This document shows positions 34,521-43,326 of a DNA stretch of 64,000 bases, one piece after another. The first letter of the stretch is position 1. Each line of letters begins with the position of its first letter. The notes under the pieces were generated by a model. It was not told where the DNA came from. It searched no databases and saw only the letters and a list, made by a program, of their open reading frames with translations. The stretch spans positions 62,001 to 126,000 of the forward strand of contig NZ_DATLJA010000029.1 in the NCBI RefSeq assembly GCF_035539115.1, read 5' to 3'. The translations under genes were made by a program, and so were the position numbers. Origin of the DNA: Desulfitobacterium_A sp035539115. GTDB lineage: Bacteria; Bacillota; Desulfitobacteriia; Desulfitobacteriales; Desulfitobacteriaceae.

Positions 34521-35723
34521 TTAAAGAACCTCATTCAAAAGATGACCCATTTTTGATTTCTTTGTTGTCATATAACGTTTATTCTCAGGCTTAACTGGCA
34601 TTTCTATCGGTACGCGTTCAACAACTTCTAAGCCGTAGGCTTCTAGACCCACAATTTTACGCGGATTGTTCGTGAGTAACCGTAATTCTTTAATTCCTAA
34701 ATCTGCGAGGATCTGGGCTCCAACCCCATAATCTCTGAGGTCAGGAGGAAAACCTAAGGCAATGTTAGCTTCGACTGTATCTTTCCCTTCTTCCTGAAGC
34801 TTATAAGCTCGTAATTTATTGAGTAAGCCGATTCCCCGGCCCTCCTGGCGCATATAAAGAAAAACTCCGCGACCTTCAGCTTCAATCTCTTCCATCGCTG
34901 CCGTTAACTGATCTCCACAATCACAACGACGAGAATGGAAGACATCTCCGGTCAAACATTCAGAATGGACACGAACCAACACTGGTTCTCCATCGTCGAC
35001 TTTGCCTTTAACTAAAGCTATATGCTCTTGGCCATCCAATAAGCTGCGGTAACCCACCGCTTCAAAATCCCCATAATCTGTAGGCAGATGGACACTTTGA
35101 ACCCGCTCAACTAGGAGCTCCGTCTTTCGGCGATAACGAATCAACTCCTCAATCGTCACAATTTTTAGGCCATGCTTGTCGACAAACTTCATCAACTCAG
35201 GTACTCTGGCCATAGTCCCATCAGCATTCATAATCTCGCAAATAACTCCTGCCGGTTCCAAACCCGCTAGACGGGCGAGATCGACTGAACCTTCCGTATG
35301 ACCAGCGCGTACCAGAACTCCTCCATCGCGAGCCCGCAAGGGGAAGATGTGCCCCGGCTGGTGGAGGTTTTCGGGTTTACTGTGCGGATTCGCTAAAACT
35401 GCCACTGTTGCTGCGCGCTCAAAGGCAGATATCCCGGTAGTGCTGTCATCACTATCCACACTAACAGTAAACGCCGTTCCCTTTGGATCGGTATTATGCT
35501 CAACCATTTGATCCAAATTCAAAGCGCTCAGTCGTTCAGCAATCATTGGCACGCACACTAGCCCGCGGGCATTCGTAACCATAAAATTAATCGCTTCGGG
35601 CGTTACTTTTTCCGCCGCCATCACTAGGTCTCCTTCGTTTTCCCGGTCTTCATCATCCACCACAACAATCATATGACCTTGACGAATCTCTTCAATGGCT
35701 TCTTCTATCGTGCTAAATCCCAT
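34521..35723 (-). CDS. ribBA: Bifunctional 3,4-DHBP synthase / GTP cyclohydrolase II
   Basis: A fused 400-residue enzyme. Residues about 1-200 are the DHBP synthase domain (DDEDRENEGDLVMAAE, and HPGHIFPLRA-type QPGHIFPLRARDGGVLVRAGHTE). Residues 205-400 are GTP cyclohydrolase II with the zinc ligands in HSECLTGDVFHSRRCDCGDQL and the catalytic QEGRGIGL. The ATG at 35723 has GAGGAG eight or nine bases upstream; a GTG three codons earlier is possible. It lies between ribE and ribH in the riboflavin operon. Confidence 0.96.
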   Translation of the reverse strand: MGFSTIEEAIEEIRQGHMIVVVDDEDRENEGDLVMAAEKVTPEAINFMVTNARGLVCVPMIAERLSALNLDQMVEHNTDPKGTAFTVSVDSDDSTTGISAFERAATVAVLANPHSKPENLHQPGHIFPLRARDGGVLVRAGHTEGSVDLARLAGLEPAGVICEIMNADGTMARVPELMKFVDKHGLKIVTIEELIRYRRKTELLVERVQSVHLPTDYGDFEAVGYRSLLDGQEHIALVKGKVDDGEPVLVRVHSECLTGDVFHSRRCDCGDQLTAAMEEIEAEGRGVFLYMRQEGRGIGLLNKLRAYKLQEEGKDTVEANIALGFPPDLRDYGVGAQILADLGIKELRLLTNNPRKIVGLEAYGLEVVERVPIEMPVKPENKRYMTTKKSKMGHLLNEVL

Positions 35724-35751
35724 GACTATCACTCCTCATTAAATGCTTATT

Positions 35752-36402
35752 TTAGAGAAACCCATGTTGGGCTAAAAACTCCATTGATAAATCCTTACGT
35801 TCTTGTGGATCAGACTGATTTTCTAAAAAACGTGCGACATATTTACCAATTAAATCAGTTTCAAGATTAACTTTTGATCCCACACCTTTAATTCCCAAGG
35901 TCGTTTCCTGTCGTGTATGGGGAATCAAGGAAACCGAAAATCCTTGTTGATTAACCTTAACCACCGTTAAGGAAATTCCGTCAATGGAAATCGAACCCTT
36001 TGGCAAAATGTAATGAGTTAAGGAAGGTGAGGTTGTAATCTCAAAAACCTCAGCAATTCCGACTTTCATCTTTTTTTGGATAGTCCCAACTCCATCCACA
36101 TGTCCACTCACTAGATGGCCACCCAAGCGCGTTGAAAGCTGCAGTGCTCGTTCGAGATTAACTTTACTACCCCGAGCTAATTCTTCTAAATTTGTTTTCT
36201 GTAGAGTTTCAGCCATTACATCTACAGTAAAGCGAGTATCCTGAAGTTTCACAACCGTTAAACAAACCCCATTGACTGAAATACTGTCTCCAATCTGCGT
36301 ATTTTTCAATACCTTTTGGGCCCCAATTGTCAAGTAGGCGGCATTAGGAAGAATCTGTAGATCAGCAATTGTTCCTAATTCTTCAATAATCCCTGTAAAC
36401 AA
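35752..36402 (-). CDS. ribE: Riboflavin synthase alpha subunit
   Basis: The 216-residue enzyme that dismutates two lumazines to riboflavin. It consists of two homologous halves; MFTGIIEELG, GDSISVNGVCLTV and GGHLVSGHVDG mark the first half, and KGSISIDGISLTVV the second. The start codon is TTG at 36402, nine bases from AAGGAGGTG. It lies 24 bases after ribD and 28 before ribBA. Confidence 0.95.
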   Translation of the reverse strand: MFTGIIEELGTIADLQILPNAAYLTIGAQKVLKNTQIGDSISVNGVCLTVVKLQDTRFTVDVMAETLQKTNLEELARGSKVNLERALQLSTRLGGHLVSGHVDGVGTIQKKMKVGIAEVFEITTSPSLTHYILPKGSISIDGISLTVVKVNQQGFSVSLIPHTRQETTLGIKGVGSKVNLETDLIGKYVARFLENQSDPQERKDLSMEFLAQHGFL

Positions 36403-36426
36403 AAGAGCACCTCCTTAATCCTTCAT

Positions 36427-37563
36427 TTAACTCAACTTCTTTACGCGTGCCCGTACTCGGAGATCTCCAGTTTCCAGGCTAACTTCCTCAATTTCTAACG
36501 GGATCGCTTCAGCCATCTTAGCGATTTTCAGGCCAGTTAAAGGAGAAGGGCCATTTCCGCCGATTAATTTGGGGGCGAAGAAAAATACCACTTCATCCAC
36601 TAATTCTGACTGAAATAAGGCTCCAGCTAATCCCCCGCCACCTTCGAGTAACACACTGTTCCAGCCTCGAGCCACAAGATCGCGCATTAAATTCTGTAAA
36701 GGTACGTGCCGAGGTACTGGATATTGCCAGACTTCAACTTGGGGAAATTCTTTCAAGACCTCAAGTTTTTCCTGAGAAGCTGATTGTGAAGTCGCGATTA
36801 TGCAGGGTGCTGAAGAAAGAGGGGAAAGGATTTTTGCTTCCAGTGGAAGCCTCAAGGCCCCATCAACAATAACCCTGACCGGATCACGCCCCCCGGACAG
36901 CCGACACGTGAGAGCCGGATTATCCTTAAGTACTGTTTCGCTTCCTACGAGAATAACATCCAATTGATTTCTTAATTCATGCGCATAGCGTCGTGAAGAT
37001 TCATTGCTAATCCAGCGGGAATCTCCCGTCTCAGTTGCAATTTTCCCATCTAAAGTTGAAGCCGCCTTATAAACGAGATAGGGGAGACCGGTTTGAACTG
37101 CTTTCAGAAAGGGCAAATTCAGTTTTCCGGCCTCGTCTGCGCATAAACCTACTTCGATTTGGATTCCTGCTCCCCGTAAACGCTTGATTCCTTCACCGCT
37201 AACGCGAGGATTAGGATCTTGCATTGCCACAACAGCTCTTTGAATTCCTGCTTTAATTAGAGCATCCGCGCAGGGTGGAGTTCTGCCGAAATGCGAGCAA
37301 GGCTCCAGGGTAACATAAGCGGTCGCACCCCGAGCATTTTCTCCTGCTTGTTCCAAGGCATGTACTTCAGCATGGGGGGTACCTGCCTGATGATGAAATC
37401 CTTCCCCCATAACCATATTGTTTTTAACAATCAAACAACCGACTAAGGGGTTTGGACTTGTGCGCCCGACCGCTTGAGTAGCCAGTTGCAAAGCACGACG
37501 CATATATTTTTCATCATTACCATCAATATTATTATTATTATTAATCGTTGAATCATCAATCAT
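36427..37563 (-). CDS. ribD: Bifunctional diaminohydroxyphosphoribosylaminopyrimidine deaminase / reductase
   Basis: A 378-residue enzyme of the second and third riboflavin steps. The deaminase domain (about 20-160) has the zinc motif TPHAEVHALEQAG with the partner EPCSHFGRTPPCADAL. The reductase domain (about 165-370) starts with YLVYKAASTLDGKIATETGD, and has VLLEGGGGLAGALF. The N-terminus carries a run of Asn codons (NNNNNID) encoded by an AAT microsatellite. AGAGGG lies before ATG 37563. It is the first gene of the operon, under the FMN riboswitch. Confidence 0.95.
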   Translation of the reverse strand: MIDDSTINNNNNIDGNDEKYMRRALQLATQAVGRTSPNPLVGCLIVKNNMVMGEGFHHQAGTPHAEVHALEQAGENARGATAYVTLEPCSHFGRTPPCADALIKAGIQRAVVAMQDPNPRVSGEGIKRLRGAGIQIEVGLCADEAGKLNLPFLKAVQTGLPYLVYKAASTLDGKIATETGDSRWISNESSRRYAHELRNQLDVILVGSETVLKDNPALTCRLSGGRDPVRVIVDGALRLPLEAKILSPLSSAPCIIATSQSASQEKLEVLKEFPQVEVWQYPVPRHVPLQNLMRDLVARGWNSVLLEGGGGLAGALFQSELVDEVVFFFAPKLIGGNGPSPLTGLKIAKMAEAIPLEIEEVSLETGDLRVRARVKKLS

Positions 37564-37614
37564 AGAACTTCCCTCTAAATCTTCTAATTTAACTAGTTTC
37601 CCCGTTTGGGTTAA

Positions 37615-37649
37615 ATAAATAAAAAAGCACCCGAAAAACCTCCGGGTGC
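37615..37649 (-). terminator. Riboswitch-controlled terminator before ribD
   Basis: On the minus strand AGCACCCG and CGGGTGCT pair around a short loop, followed by a T run. It follows the FMN aptamer by about 50 bases and is the expression platform. Confidence 0.88.
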
Positions 37650-37693
37650 TTAGGGCACACTAAAAAGAACATGCGAACATAGAACATCTGCGC

Positions 37694-37803
37694 AAGCTCC
37701 TCTTTCCATCCAGACTATACTGTCGGCTCTGGACATACACCAGATCAGCCTTTCGGCTCGCGGGCTTTACCGCCGGTAAGGAATTTCACCTATCCCCAGA
37801 GGG
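37694..37803 (-). promoter_or_regulatory. FMN riboswitch (RFN element)
   Basis: The minus strand shows the conserved RFN core: GGGGATAGGTGAAATTCC, then TTACCGGCGGTAAAGCCCG, CGAGCC, and GGATGGAAAGAGGAGC at the 3' end. It precedes ribD and a terminator, so FMN should turn off the riboflavin operon by premature termination. Confidence 0.96.
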
Positions 37804-37858
37804 TAGACAATTTATTTGTTTGAAATTGAATATATCATACTCTATATCTTGTCGAATT

Positions 37859-38392
37859 TCAACTTTTCTTGAAAAACTCAGGGCGGAGCAAACCAAAAAT
37901 CAAAGCATCATGATATTGCCCTTGAACAAAACGGGCTTCTCTCAGTTTTCCTTCTAACTTAAATCCGAGTTTCTCATATGCTTTGATCGCGCGTAGATTG
38001 CCATCCCAAGTATCCAGACTGAGGCGATGAAAATTCCATTGACTAAATATATATAGAAGGAAAGTCTCAAGTGCATCTGTCCCAAACCCTTGTCCCCAAT
38101 GTTTCTTATCGCCGATGACAATAAAAAGGGTCGCCGATTGGGCTGGGATATTCACCTCCCGAAAACCAATCGTGCCAATAAGTTCTTGCTGCAGATTGAG
38201 AATCGCATAGCGCCGTTCATCCGAATCCGGATCAAAGAAGCGTCCTTCAATTTCATTTTTGCTTAGCAGCGTATTCAGTGGCCAGGCTCCACTAGACCAC
38301 AGATTGACTTCTTGGTCATTATACCACTGATAAAACGCCTCAATATCCTCGATTTCAAGAGGCCTGATTACTGTTTTATGACCTTCTAACAT
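37859..38392 (-). CDS. GNAT acetyltransferase, RimJ/RimL type
   Basis: A 177-residue acetyltransferase. It has the N-terminal VIRPLEIEDIEAFYQWYND typical of RimJ/RimL/SpeG-like proteins and motif A GDKKHWGQGFGTDALETFLL, then AYEKLGFKLEGKLREARF. Substrate unknown; ribosomal protein, spermidine or an antibiotic are possible. The ATG at 38392 is preferred, with GGGTGA upstream; a TTG at 38404 is in frame. It lies upstream of the rib operon on the same strand but the riboswitch separates them. Confidence 0.87.
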   Translation of the reverse strand: MLEGHKTVIRPLEIEDIEAFYQWYNDQEVNLWSSGAWPLNTLLSKNEIEGRFFDPDSDERRYAILNLQQELIGTIGFREVNIPAQSATLFIVIGDKKHWGQGFGTDALETFLLYIFSQWNFHRLSLDTWDGNLRAIKAYEKLGFKLEGKLREARFVQGQYHDALIFGLLRPEFFKKS

Positions 38393-38498
38393 AAAATCAC
38401 CCAAATTCTAATCACTTTAGATAATCATACTCGCGAAAAGTGAATTTGCCAAAGAATAATGCCAAAAGAGGGTCAAAAAAGCTCAAATATAAGAACAA

Positions 38499-38525
38499 AG
38501 GGTTTTCTCATCTTGAGAAAACCCT
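38499..38525 (-). terminator. Terminator of the tRNA-Pro gene
   Basis: AGGGTTTTCTCA and TGAGAAAACCCT form a perfect 12-base stem with a 3-base loop, about ten bases after the tRNA on the minus strand, followed by a T-rich stretch. Confidence 0.7.
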
Positions 38526-38535
38526 GAAATAACAA

Positions 38536-38612
38536 TGGTCGGGGCGACAGGATTCGAACCTGCGGCCTCTTGGTCCCGAACCAAGCACGCTACCAAACTG
38601 CGCTACGCCCCG
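38536..38612 (-). tRNA. tRNA-Pro (anticodon CGG)
   Basis: A 77-base tRNA read on the minus strand. The acceptor stem CGGGGCG pairs with CGCCCCG and the encoded CCA end is present. The anticodon loop TTCGGGA is closed by CTTGG/CCAAG and gives the anticodon CGG for codon CCG. The T-loop motif GGTTCGAATCC is standard. Confidence 0.97.
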
Positions 38613-38629
38613 TTTACCGAACGAGTATT

Positions 38630-38658
38630 ATATTAACAAACGCCAGACGGACTGTCAA
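38630..38658 (-). promoter_or_regulatory. Promoter of the tRNA-Pro gene
   Basis: A perfect TTGACA and TAATAT separated by 17 bases on the minus strand, about 18 bases before the tRNA. Confidence 0.7.
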
Positions 38659-38730
38659 GCATACTTTTTTCTTTCTAAATTGCTTATAACTTTTTTATCA
38701 GGTTTTGCCTTCAGCCCTTTCTCTACCTTC

Positions 38731-38758
38731 TAATATATTGCAGTTCTACAATATATTA
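38731..38758. repeat. AT-rich inverted repeat upstream of degV copy
   Basis: TAATATATTG and CAATATATTA are perfect arms around eight bases (CAGTTCTA). It has the form of an operator or of a small terminator without T run. Confidence 0.5.
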
Positions 38759-38878
38759 GATATACTACTATAAGTAATTAATTTACCCCAATTAAATAAC
38801 CTTTTTTTGTAAGCAAAAAAGAGAAATTATAATACATGCGTCTGAAATTATTGAATAAATGAGTGGGGGAGAATATTT

Positions 38879-39722
38879 TTGCGAAGAACCGCAATAGTCA
38901 TGGATTCGACTGGGTATCTGACTCCAGATATCCTCAGAAAATACGATATTAGAATTGTCGCTTTAACCGTAACAATTAAGGATGAAACTTTTGCTGAAAA
39001 TGAGCTCTCTATCGAGAACTTTTTTACTAAATTAGGAAAAGGCACTTCAACAACCTCACAACCTTCTGTTGGTGCATTCCTTCAAGTTTATGAATCCTTG
39101 ATTATGGCAGGGTATCAAGAAATTGTGAGCTTACATTTATCCCAGAAAATCAGTGGTACGATTAATACTGCGCAAATGGCACGAGCACTGCTTCCTGATG
39201 TTCCCATCCAGATTTTCGATTCAGGCTCTTTTAGGGCTAGGACTTCTCGCATGGGCCGCTGCAGAATGGGCTGAAGCGGGTTTTAACGCACCCGAAATCA
39301 TTAATAGATTACCTAAATTAAAAGAACAAACTGAGCTGTATTTTATAGTTGATACTCTAGAATATCTCCAAAGGGGCGGGCGCATCGGAGGAACGGCAGC
39401 TTTAATGGGAACTTTACTTCAAATTAAACCCATCCTCTACTTTAATTCTTCGGGAATAATTGACGTTTTTGAAAAGGTTCGAACTAAAGGTAAAGCCTGG
39501 CAAAGAGTTATAACTGAGCTAGATCGTGCACTTTCCTCTGGAATCTCTTACCGGATTGCCGTAATCCACGTTGGCTTACCTGAAGAGGGGAACAAAATTG
39601 CCAAAGAACTCCAGGAGAAATATTTTGCTCACGAAATCCGCGTATTTGAGGCCGGACCCGTGATTGCAACTCATGTTGGACCAGGAGCTACAGGTTTAGC
39701 CTTCCATCCTTGGCCCCACTAA
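38879..39722 (+). pseudogene. DegV family protein gene broken by a frameshift
   Basis: The first part (38879 to about 39230, TTG start with GGGGGAG upstream) encodes the DegV N-domain: TAIVMDSTGYLTPDILRKYD, SQPSVGAFLQVYE and LSQKISGTINTAQM. The second part (from about 39230 in another frame to 39722) encodes LAWAAAEWAEAG, EYLQRGGRIGGTAALMGT and ATHVGPGATGLAFHPWP. The change of frame is at 39225-39240, in the region that should read a DSGS...GLGL motif. Both parts otherwise look well conserved, so the damage is recent or is a sequencing error. An intact paralogue lies at 22414-23295. Confidence 0.85.
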
Positions 39723-39761
39723 TTTTAAAGCTCACCACGAAATATCCAGACAATAAGTCTT

Positions 39762-40010
39762 ATGCTGTTACAAAATAGTCTTCTCGACGTTCTTGCACTC
39801 CTTGAAATCCAAGATGCCAAAGTCCTCGTTGCTCAACATCCTAAGTACGATCGCTTTGTAGGTAAATGGGAACTTCCAGGAGGGGAAATCGAGCATTCTC
39901 TATTATTTAAAAATTACGGATTCCCAGGATGGTCCTTCCGAGACACATTAATTCTTGACTCTGAACACCTTTTTAAAGACAGAATTGTTTTTAAAAAGGT
40001 GTTTTCATAA
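39762..40010 (+). pseudogene. Truncated NUDIX (MutT-like) hydrolase remnant
   Basis: The frame encodes LLEIQDAKVLVAQHPKYDRF and VGKWELPGGEIE, the start of a MutT/NUDIX domain up to the first half of the NUDIX box, but then continues into unrelated sequence (SLLFKNYGFPGW) and lacks the REExxEE motif. The 82-residue product cannot be a working NUDIX enzyme. Together with the broken degV it marks a decaying stretch upstream of the acs operon. Confidence 0.7.
39964..40004 (+). terminator. Terminator at the end of the NUDIX remnant
   Basis: AACACCTTTTTAAA and TTTAAAAAGGTGTT pair perfectly around an 11-13 base loop, followed by TTTC. Confidence 0.65.
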
Positions 40011-40042
40011 AAATTCGCCTTTAAACTACATAGGTTTGTAAT

Positions 40043-40085
40043 ATTTTGATTTATATTTATATTTTGATTTATATTTATATTTTGA
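40043..40085. repeat. 18-base AT-rich tandem repeat
   Basis: ATTTTGATTTATATTTAT occurs twice in direct tandem, with a third partial copy ATTTTGA. Confidence 0.85.
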
Positions 40086-40262
40086 ATAGTTGAGTATAGT
40101 TTCACAAAGAAGGAATAATTAAAACAACCGACGAAACTATTGAACAATAAAATACTACTGTTCCCCCTAAAAAAGATACCGTTTAGAGGCAACAACATAA
40201 TTTTCTGAATCTTTGCAGGATTTAGTGAACTTCAGGAGAATAACTTAAAAAGATTAATTTTT

Positions 40263-40292
40263 TTGAAAAAAAGGACAATCAAAAGTTATAAA
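40263..40292 (+). promoter_or_regulatory. Possible promoter of the acs operon
   Basis: TTGAAA and TATAAA separated by 18 bases; about 150 bases before the first gene. Other AT-rich boxes nearby make this uncertain. Confidence 0.4.
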
Positions 40293-40389
40293 GAAATTGT
40301 GATATAACGTGCAATGTTAGTAGGATTTATTCTTTTAATATCGAATTAGAATTAAAAGGTATTTTGTGTAATATTGCCGATCGATATCA

Positions 40390-40419
40390 GAACATGAAAA
40401 TATACAGGCTTTCATGTTC
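40390..40419. promoter_or_regulatory. Inverted repeat in the leader of the acs operon
   Basis: GAACATGAAA and TTTCATGTTC are perfect 10-base arms around ten bases, ending 10 bases before the AGGAG of cooC. It could be an operator or a translation-affecting hairpin. Confidence 0.45.
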
Positions 40420-40442
40420 ATAAGAATAGGAGATGACCCAAA

Positions 40443-41219
40443 TTGAAGATTGCTATTTCAGGAAAAGGTGGGGTCGGGAAGACGACCTTTGCAGCAAATT
40501 TAGCCTTTTGGTTGGCGACACGTGGCGTTCAGGTTTTGGCTGTGGATGCCGATCCCGATGCGAGTTTGGGTACGGTCTTAGGCATCTCCGATGAAGTTTT
40601 GGCAGACTTGAAACCAATCGTCGACATGAAAGAGCTTATTGAAGAACGGATGGGAGGGAGTGGCGCCTTTTATCCGCTCAATCCTCAGGTTGATGATATT
40701 CTCGATGATTATTCGATTTCGTTAGGGGATCCCTTAGGATCGATTCGTTTTTTCAGGATGGGAAATATCAAAGGAGGCGGAACCTCCTGCTATTGTAAAG
40801 AAAATAGTTTTCTCCATGCGCTTGTGAATTCGTTGATCCTCGGTGAAGAGGACACCGTCATCTTGGATATGGGAGCAGGTATCGAGCAATTAACCCGAGG
40901 TACGGCCCAAGGGGTAGATATTCTCGTCATTATAACCGAAGCCAGCACTGTTAGTGTTCATACAGTGAAGGTCATTCAGAAACTCGCTCTAGAATTAGGT
41001 ATACCAAAGGTTGTCGTCGTTGGCAACAAAATCCGTAGTGTTAAAGAAGAGCAATTTTTACAAAGTCAATTTTCGGCGGAGACATTGTTGGGTCTTATTC
41101 CTTTTAGTGAGGAATTGCTTGATATGTCTGTCAACACTGGCTCGGCCGCTTTTCCTTCAGGTGCCCCAGGTTTTCAACTTGAAGACATCTACCAACATAT
41201 TATTGCAGAGGGGAGATGA
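40443..41219 (+). CDS. cooC: CooC-type nickel-insertion ATPase for CO dehydrogenase
   Basis: A 258-residue P-loop ATPase of the MinD family, expected to help load nickel into the C-cluster of CODH. The deviant Walker A GKGGVGKTTFAAN is at residues 7-19 and the CooC-specific SCYCKEN, with a C-X-C pair for the metal at the dimer interface, is near residue 115. VLAVDADPDASLG is the switch region. The start is TTG at 40443, with AGGAGATG upstream. It is the first gene of the operon and lies upstream of acsA. A second CooC-family gene (acsF) is at 49016. Confidence 0.9.
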   Translation: MKIAISGKGGVGKTTFAANLAFWLATRGVQVLAVDADPDASLGTVLGISDEVLADLKPIVDMKELIEERMGGSGAFYPLNPQVDDILDDYSISLGDPLGSIRFFRMGNIKGGGTSCYCKENSFLHALVNSLILGEEDTVILDMGAGIEQLTRGTAQGVDILVIITEASTVSVHTVKVIQKLALELGIPKVVVVGNKIRSVKEEQFLQSQFSAETLLGLIPFSEELLDMSVNTGSAAFPSGAPGFQLEDIYQHIIAEGR

Positions 41220-41288
41220 TGGATTCCGTATTCTAGATTCAGCATACAGAGTTTATTCTGAGCGAGTAAAAAGGAGGAGGTTTGATTT

Positions 41289-43307
41289 ATGCCCAGATAT
41301 CGGGATTTGACACACACTGCCCGACCCTCAGATGCATCACGTGTGATCGAGCCAAAAAATCCCTTGCGCACCACTGATCCAGGTGCCCTGGAAATGCTCA
41401 AAGTAGCACAAGAACAACATATTGAAACCGTTTTTGACCGTTTTGTTGCTCAACAACCCCAATGCGGTTTCGGGTATAAAGGTGTTTGTTGTCGGATTTG
41501 TCTAGCCGGTCCCTGTCGCGTTAAAACTCAAGAAGGCCCGGGTAGCAAAGGAATCTGTGGAGCTACCGCCTACACGATCGTTTCTCGTAACTTAGTCCGA
41601 ATGATCGCCGGAGGGGCTGCATCCCATTCTGAACATGCTCGACACGTTTTACACACCGCTCACGCAATGCTAGAAGGCAATGCCCCAGATTACGAAATTA
41701 AATCACCGGAAAAGCTTCATAAATTAGCATCTGATCTGGGGGTTCTCACCCTAAATCGTGAAGTTCGTGAGATATTTAAAGACGTGACTGAAATTGCTTA
41801 TGAAGATTTTGGTCGTTATCAAGACCGACCTTTAGCTTTCTTAGATAGCCAACTCAGTGAGCAACGCCGCCAAAAATTCCAACATACAAATGTTATGCCG
41901 CGCTCAATCGACGGCACCGTAACCGAGCTTACAGCTCAAACGGCAATGGGCGTGGACAGTGACCCAGTTAATCTTATCTTCGGTGGTATAAAAGGCTCTC
42001 TAGCCGATTTAGGCGGAGAATATATCGGAACTACCTTTAGTGACATTCTCTTCGGCGTGCCAAAGCCCATTGTCTCTGAATCTAATCTTGGAGTCATTAA
42101 TCCTAAGATGGTTAATATTGCCGTTCATGGTCATAATCCGGTTCTCAGTGAAATGGTCGTTGCCGCTGCTCGTAAAATGAAAGATGAAGCCAAAAAGGTT
42201 GGAGCCGAAGGTGTCAACATTGTTGGCATCTGCTGTACCGGTAATGAGCTCTTGATGCGTGAAGGCGTATACTTAGCGACCTCTTCTGCCTCCCAAGAGA
42301 TGGCAATCATGACAGGCGCACTTGATGCGATGGTGGTCGATATTCAATGTATTTATCCTGCTGTCCAGCAAGTAGCAGAATGCTTCCATACTAAGGTCGT
42401 TACGACTGAAGGCATCATGAAAATTCCGGGTGCCCAACATATAGCCTTTAATGCCGAAACAGCCATGGGAGACGCCGAAAAATTGATTCGAATCGCAATT
42501 GAAGCCTATACGAACCGTGATCCCAAGAAAATTTCGATTCCCAGTGAACGGCACAAACTCGTTGCTGGCTTTAGTCTCGAAGCTTTAACTGAAATCTTCG
42601 CTAAAATCAACCCTGATCATCCAATTTCCGTTCTCACTGATGCTATCCTGAGTGGTCAAATCAAAGGGGTCGTTCAGATGGCTGGGTGCAACAACCTTAA
42701 ACGTCCTCAAGACGAGTCCCATATTGCTATTCTTAAGGAACTGGTTAAAAACGATGTCTTCGTTATTGCCACTGGTTGTTCAGCTGGAGCCTTCGCCAAG
42801 TTTGGTTTAATGAGTCCAGCTGCTGTTGATGCTTACGCCGGAGATGGACTCAAGAGCTTTCTACGGACGCTCGAAGAAGCCAACCCGCAGCTCACAACAG
42901 GTCTACCACTCGTCTTCCATATTGGCGCCTGTGTTGACAATAGCCGCGGCATGAATCTCCTTATGGCGATGGCCGAAGAGCTTGGGGTTGATTCACCAAA
43001 AGTACCCTTTGCTGCATCTGCCCCTGAAGCCATGCATGAAAAGGCAGTGGCGATCGGTACCTTTGGCGTTGCCATGGGTGTACCCGTCCATGTCGGAACC
43101 CTGCCATTCTTGGAAGGAAGCGATCTCGTCTACGGAGTTACAACCCAAATTGCGCATGACGTCTTTGGTGGTAACTTCATCTTTGAAGTGGACCCGCAAG
43201 AAGCTTCTAAAAAGATACTCGACGCACTGGAGTATAGAAGTTGGAAACTGAGAATTCATAAACAAACAGCTGAAAAATTTGATACTCAAATCGCCCAAGT
43301 TTGGTAA
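41289..43307 (+). CDS. acsA: CO dehydrogenase catalytic subunit (AcsA/CooS type)
   Basis: The 672-residue Ni-Fe-S enzyme that reduces CO2 to CO for acetyl-CoA synthesis. Cysteines C59 and C67 fit the D-cluster, and C68, C71, C76 and C90 the B-cluster. C-cluster ligands are visible as the His of AVHGHNPVLSE and the cysteines of GICCTGNE, VDIQCIYP, MAGCNNLKRP, ATGCSAGAFAKFG and HIGACVDNSRG. No key residue is missing. AGGAGGAGG precedes the ATG. It is followed 19 bases later by acsB, with which it forms the CODH/ACS complex. Confidence 0.97.
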   Translation: MPRYRDLTHTARPSDASRVIEPKNPLRTTDPGALEMLKVAQEQHIETVFDRFVAQQPQCGFGYKGVCCRICLAGPCRVKTQEGPGSKGICGATAYTIVSRNLVRMIAGGAASHSEHARHVLHTAHAMLEGNAPDYEIKSPEKLHKLASDLGVLTLNREVREIFKDVTEIAYEDFGRYQDRPLAFLDSQLSEQRRQKFQHTNVMPRSIDGTVTELTAQTAMGVDSDPVNLIFGGIKGSLADLGGEYIGTTFSDILFGVPKPIVSESNLGVINPKMVNIAVHGHNPVLSEMVVAAARKMKDEAKKVGAEGVNIVGICCTGNELLMREGVYLATSSASQEMAIMTGALDAMVVDIQCIYPAVQQVAECFHTKVVTTEGIMKIPGAQHIAFNAETAMGDAEKLIRIAIEAYTNRDPKKISIPSERHKLVAGFSLEALTEIFAKINPDHPISVLTDAILSGQIKGVVQMAGCNNLKRPQDESHIAILKELVKNDVFVIATGCSAGAFAKFGLMSPAAVDAYAGDGLKSFLRTLEEANPQLTTGLPLVFHIGACVDNSRGMNLLMAMAEELGVDSPKVPFAASAPEAMHEKAVAIGTFGVAMGVPVHVGTLPFLEGSDLVYGVTTQIAHDVFGGNFIFEVDPQEASKKILDALEYRSWKLRIHKQTAEKFDTQIAQVW

Positions 43308-43326
43308 AGGAAGGAGGAACGACCCA

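Larger units (their letters stand above)
40011..40442. other. Intergenic region upstream of the acs operon
   Basis: About 430 bases, AT-rich. It holds an 18-base tandem repeat (40043-40085), a possible promoter TTGAAA-18-TATAAA (40263-40292) and a perfect inverted repeat GAACATGAAA/TTTCATGTTC (40390-40419) just before the first gene. No coding signal is supported. No riboswitch consensus (tetrahydrofolate, cobalamin) was seen. Confidence 0.5.

Noticed and set aside
38879..39722. Programmed frameshift in degV
   Set aside because: I see no slippery heptamer or stable downstream structure at 39225-39240, and an intact paralogue exists; a plain indel is simpler.
40043..40085. CRISPR array or replication iterons from the tandem repeat
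   Set aside because: The units have no spacers, are only 2.4 copies and no cas or initiator gene is near.
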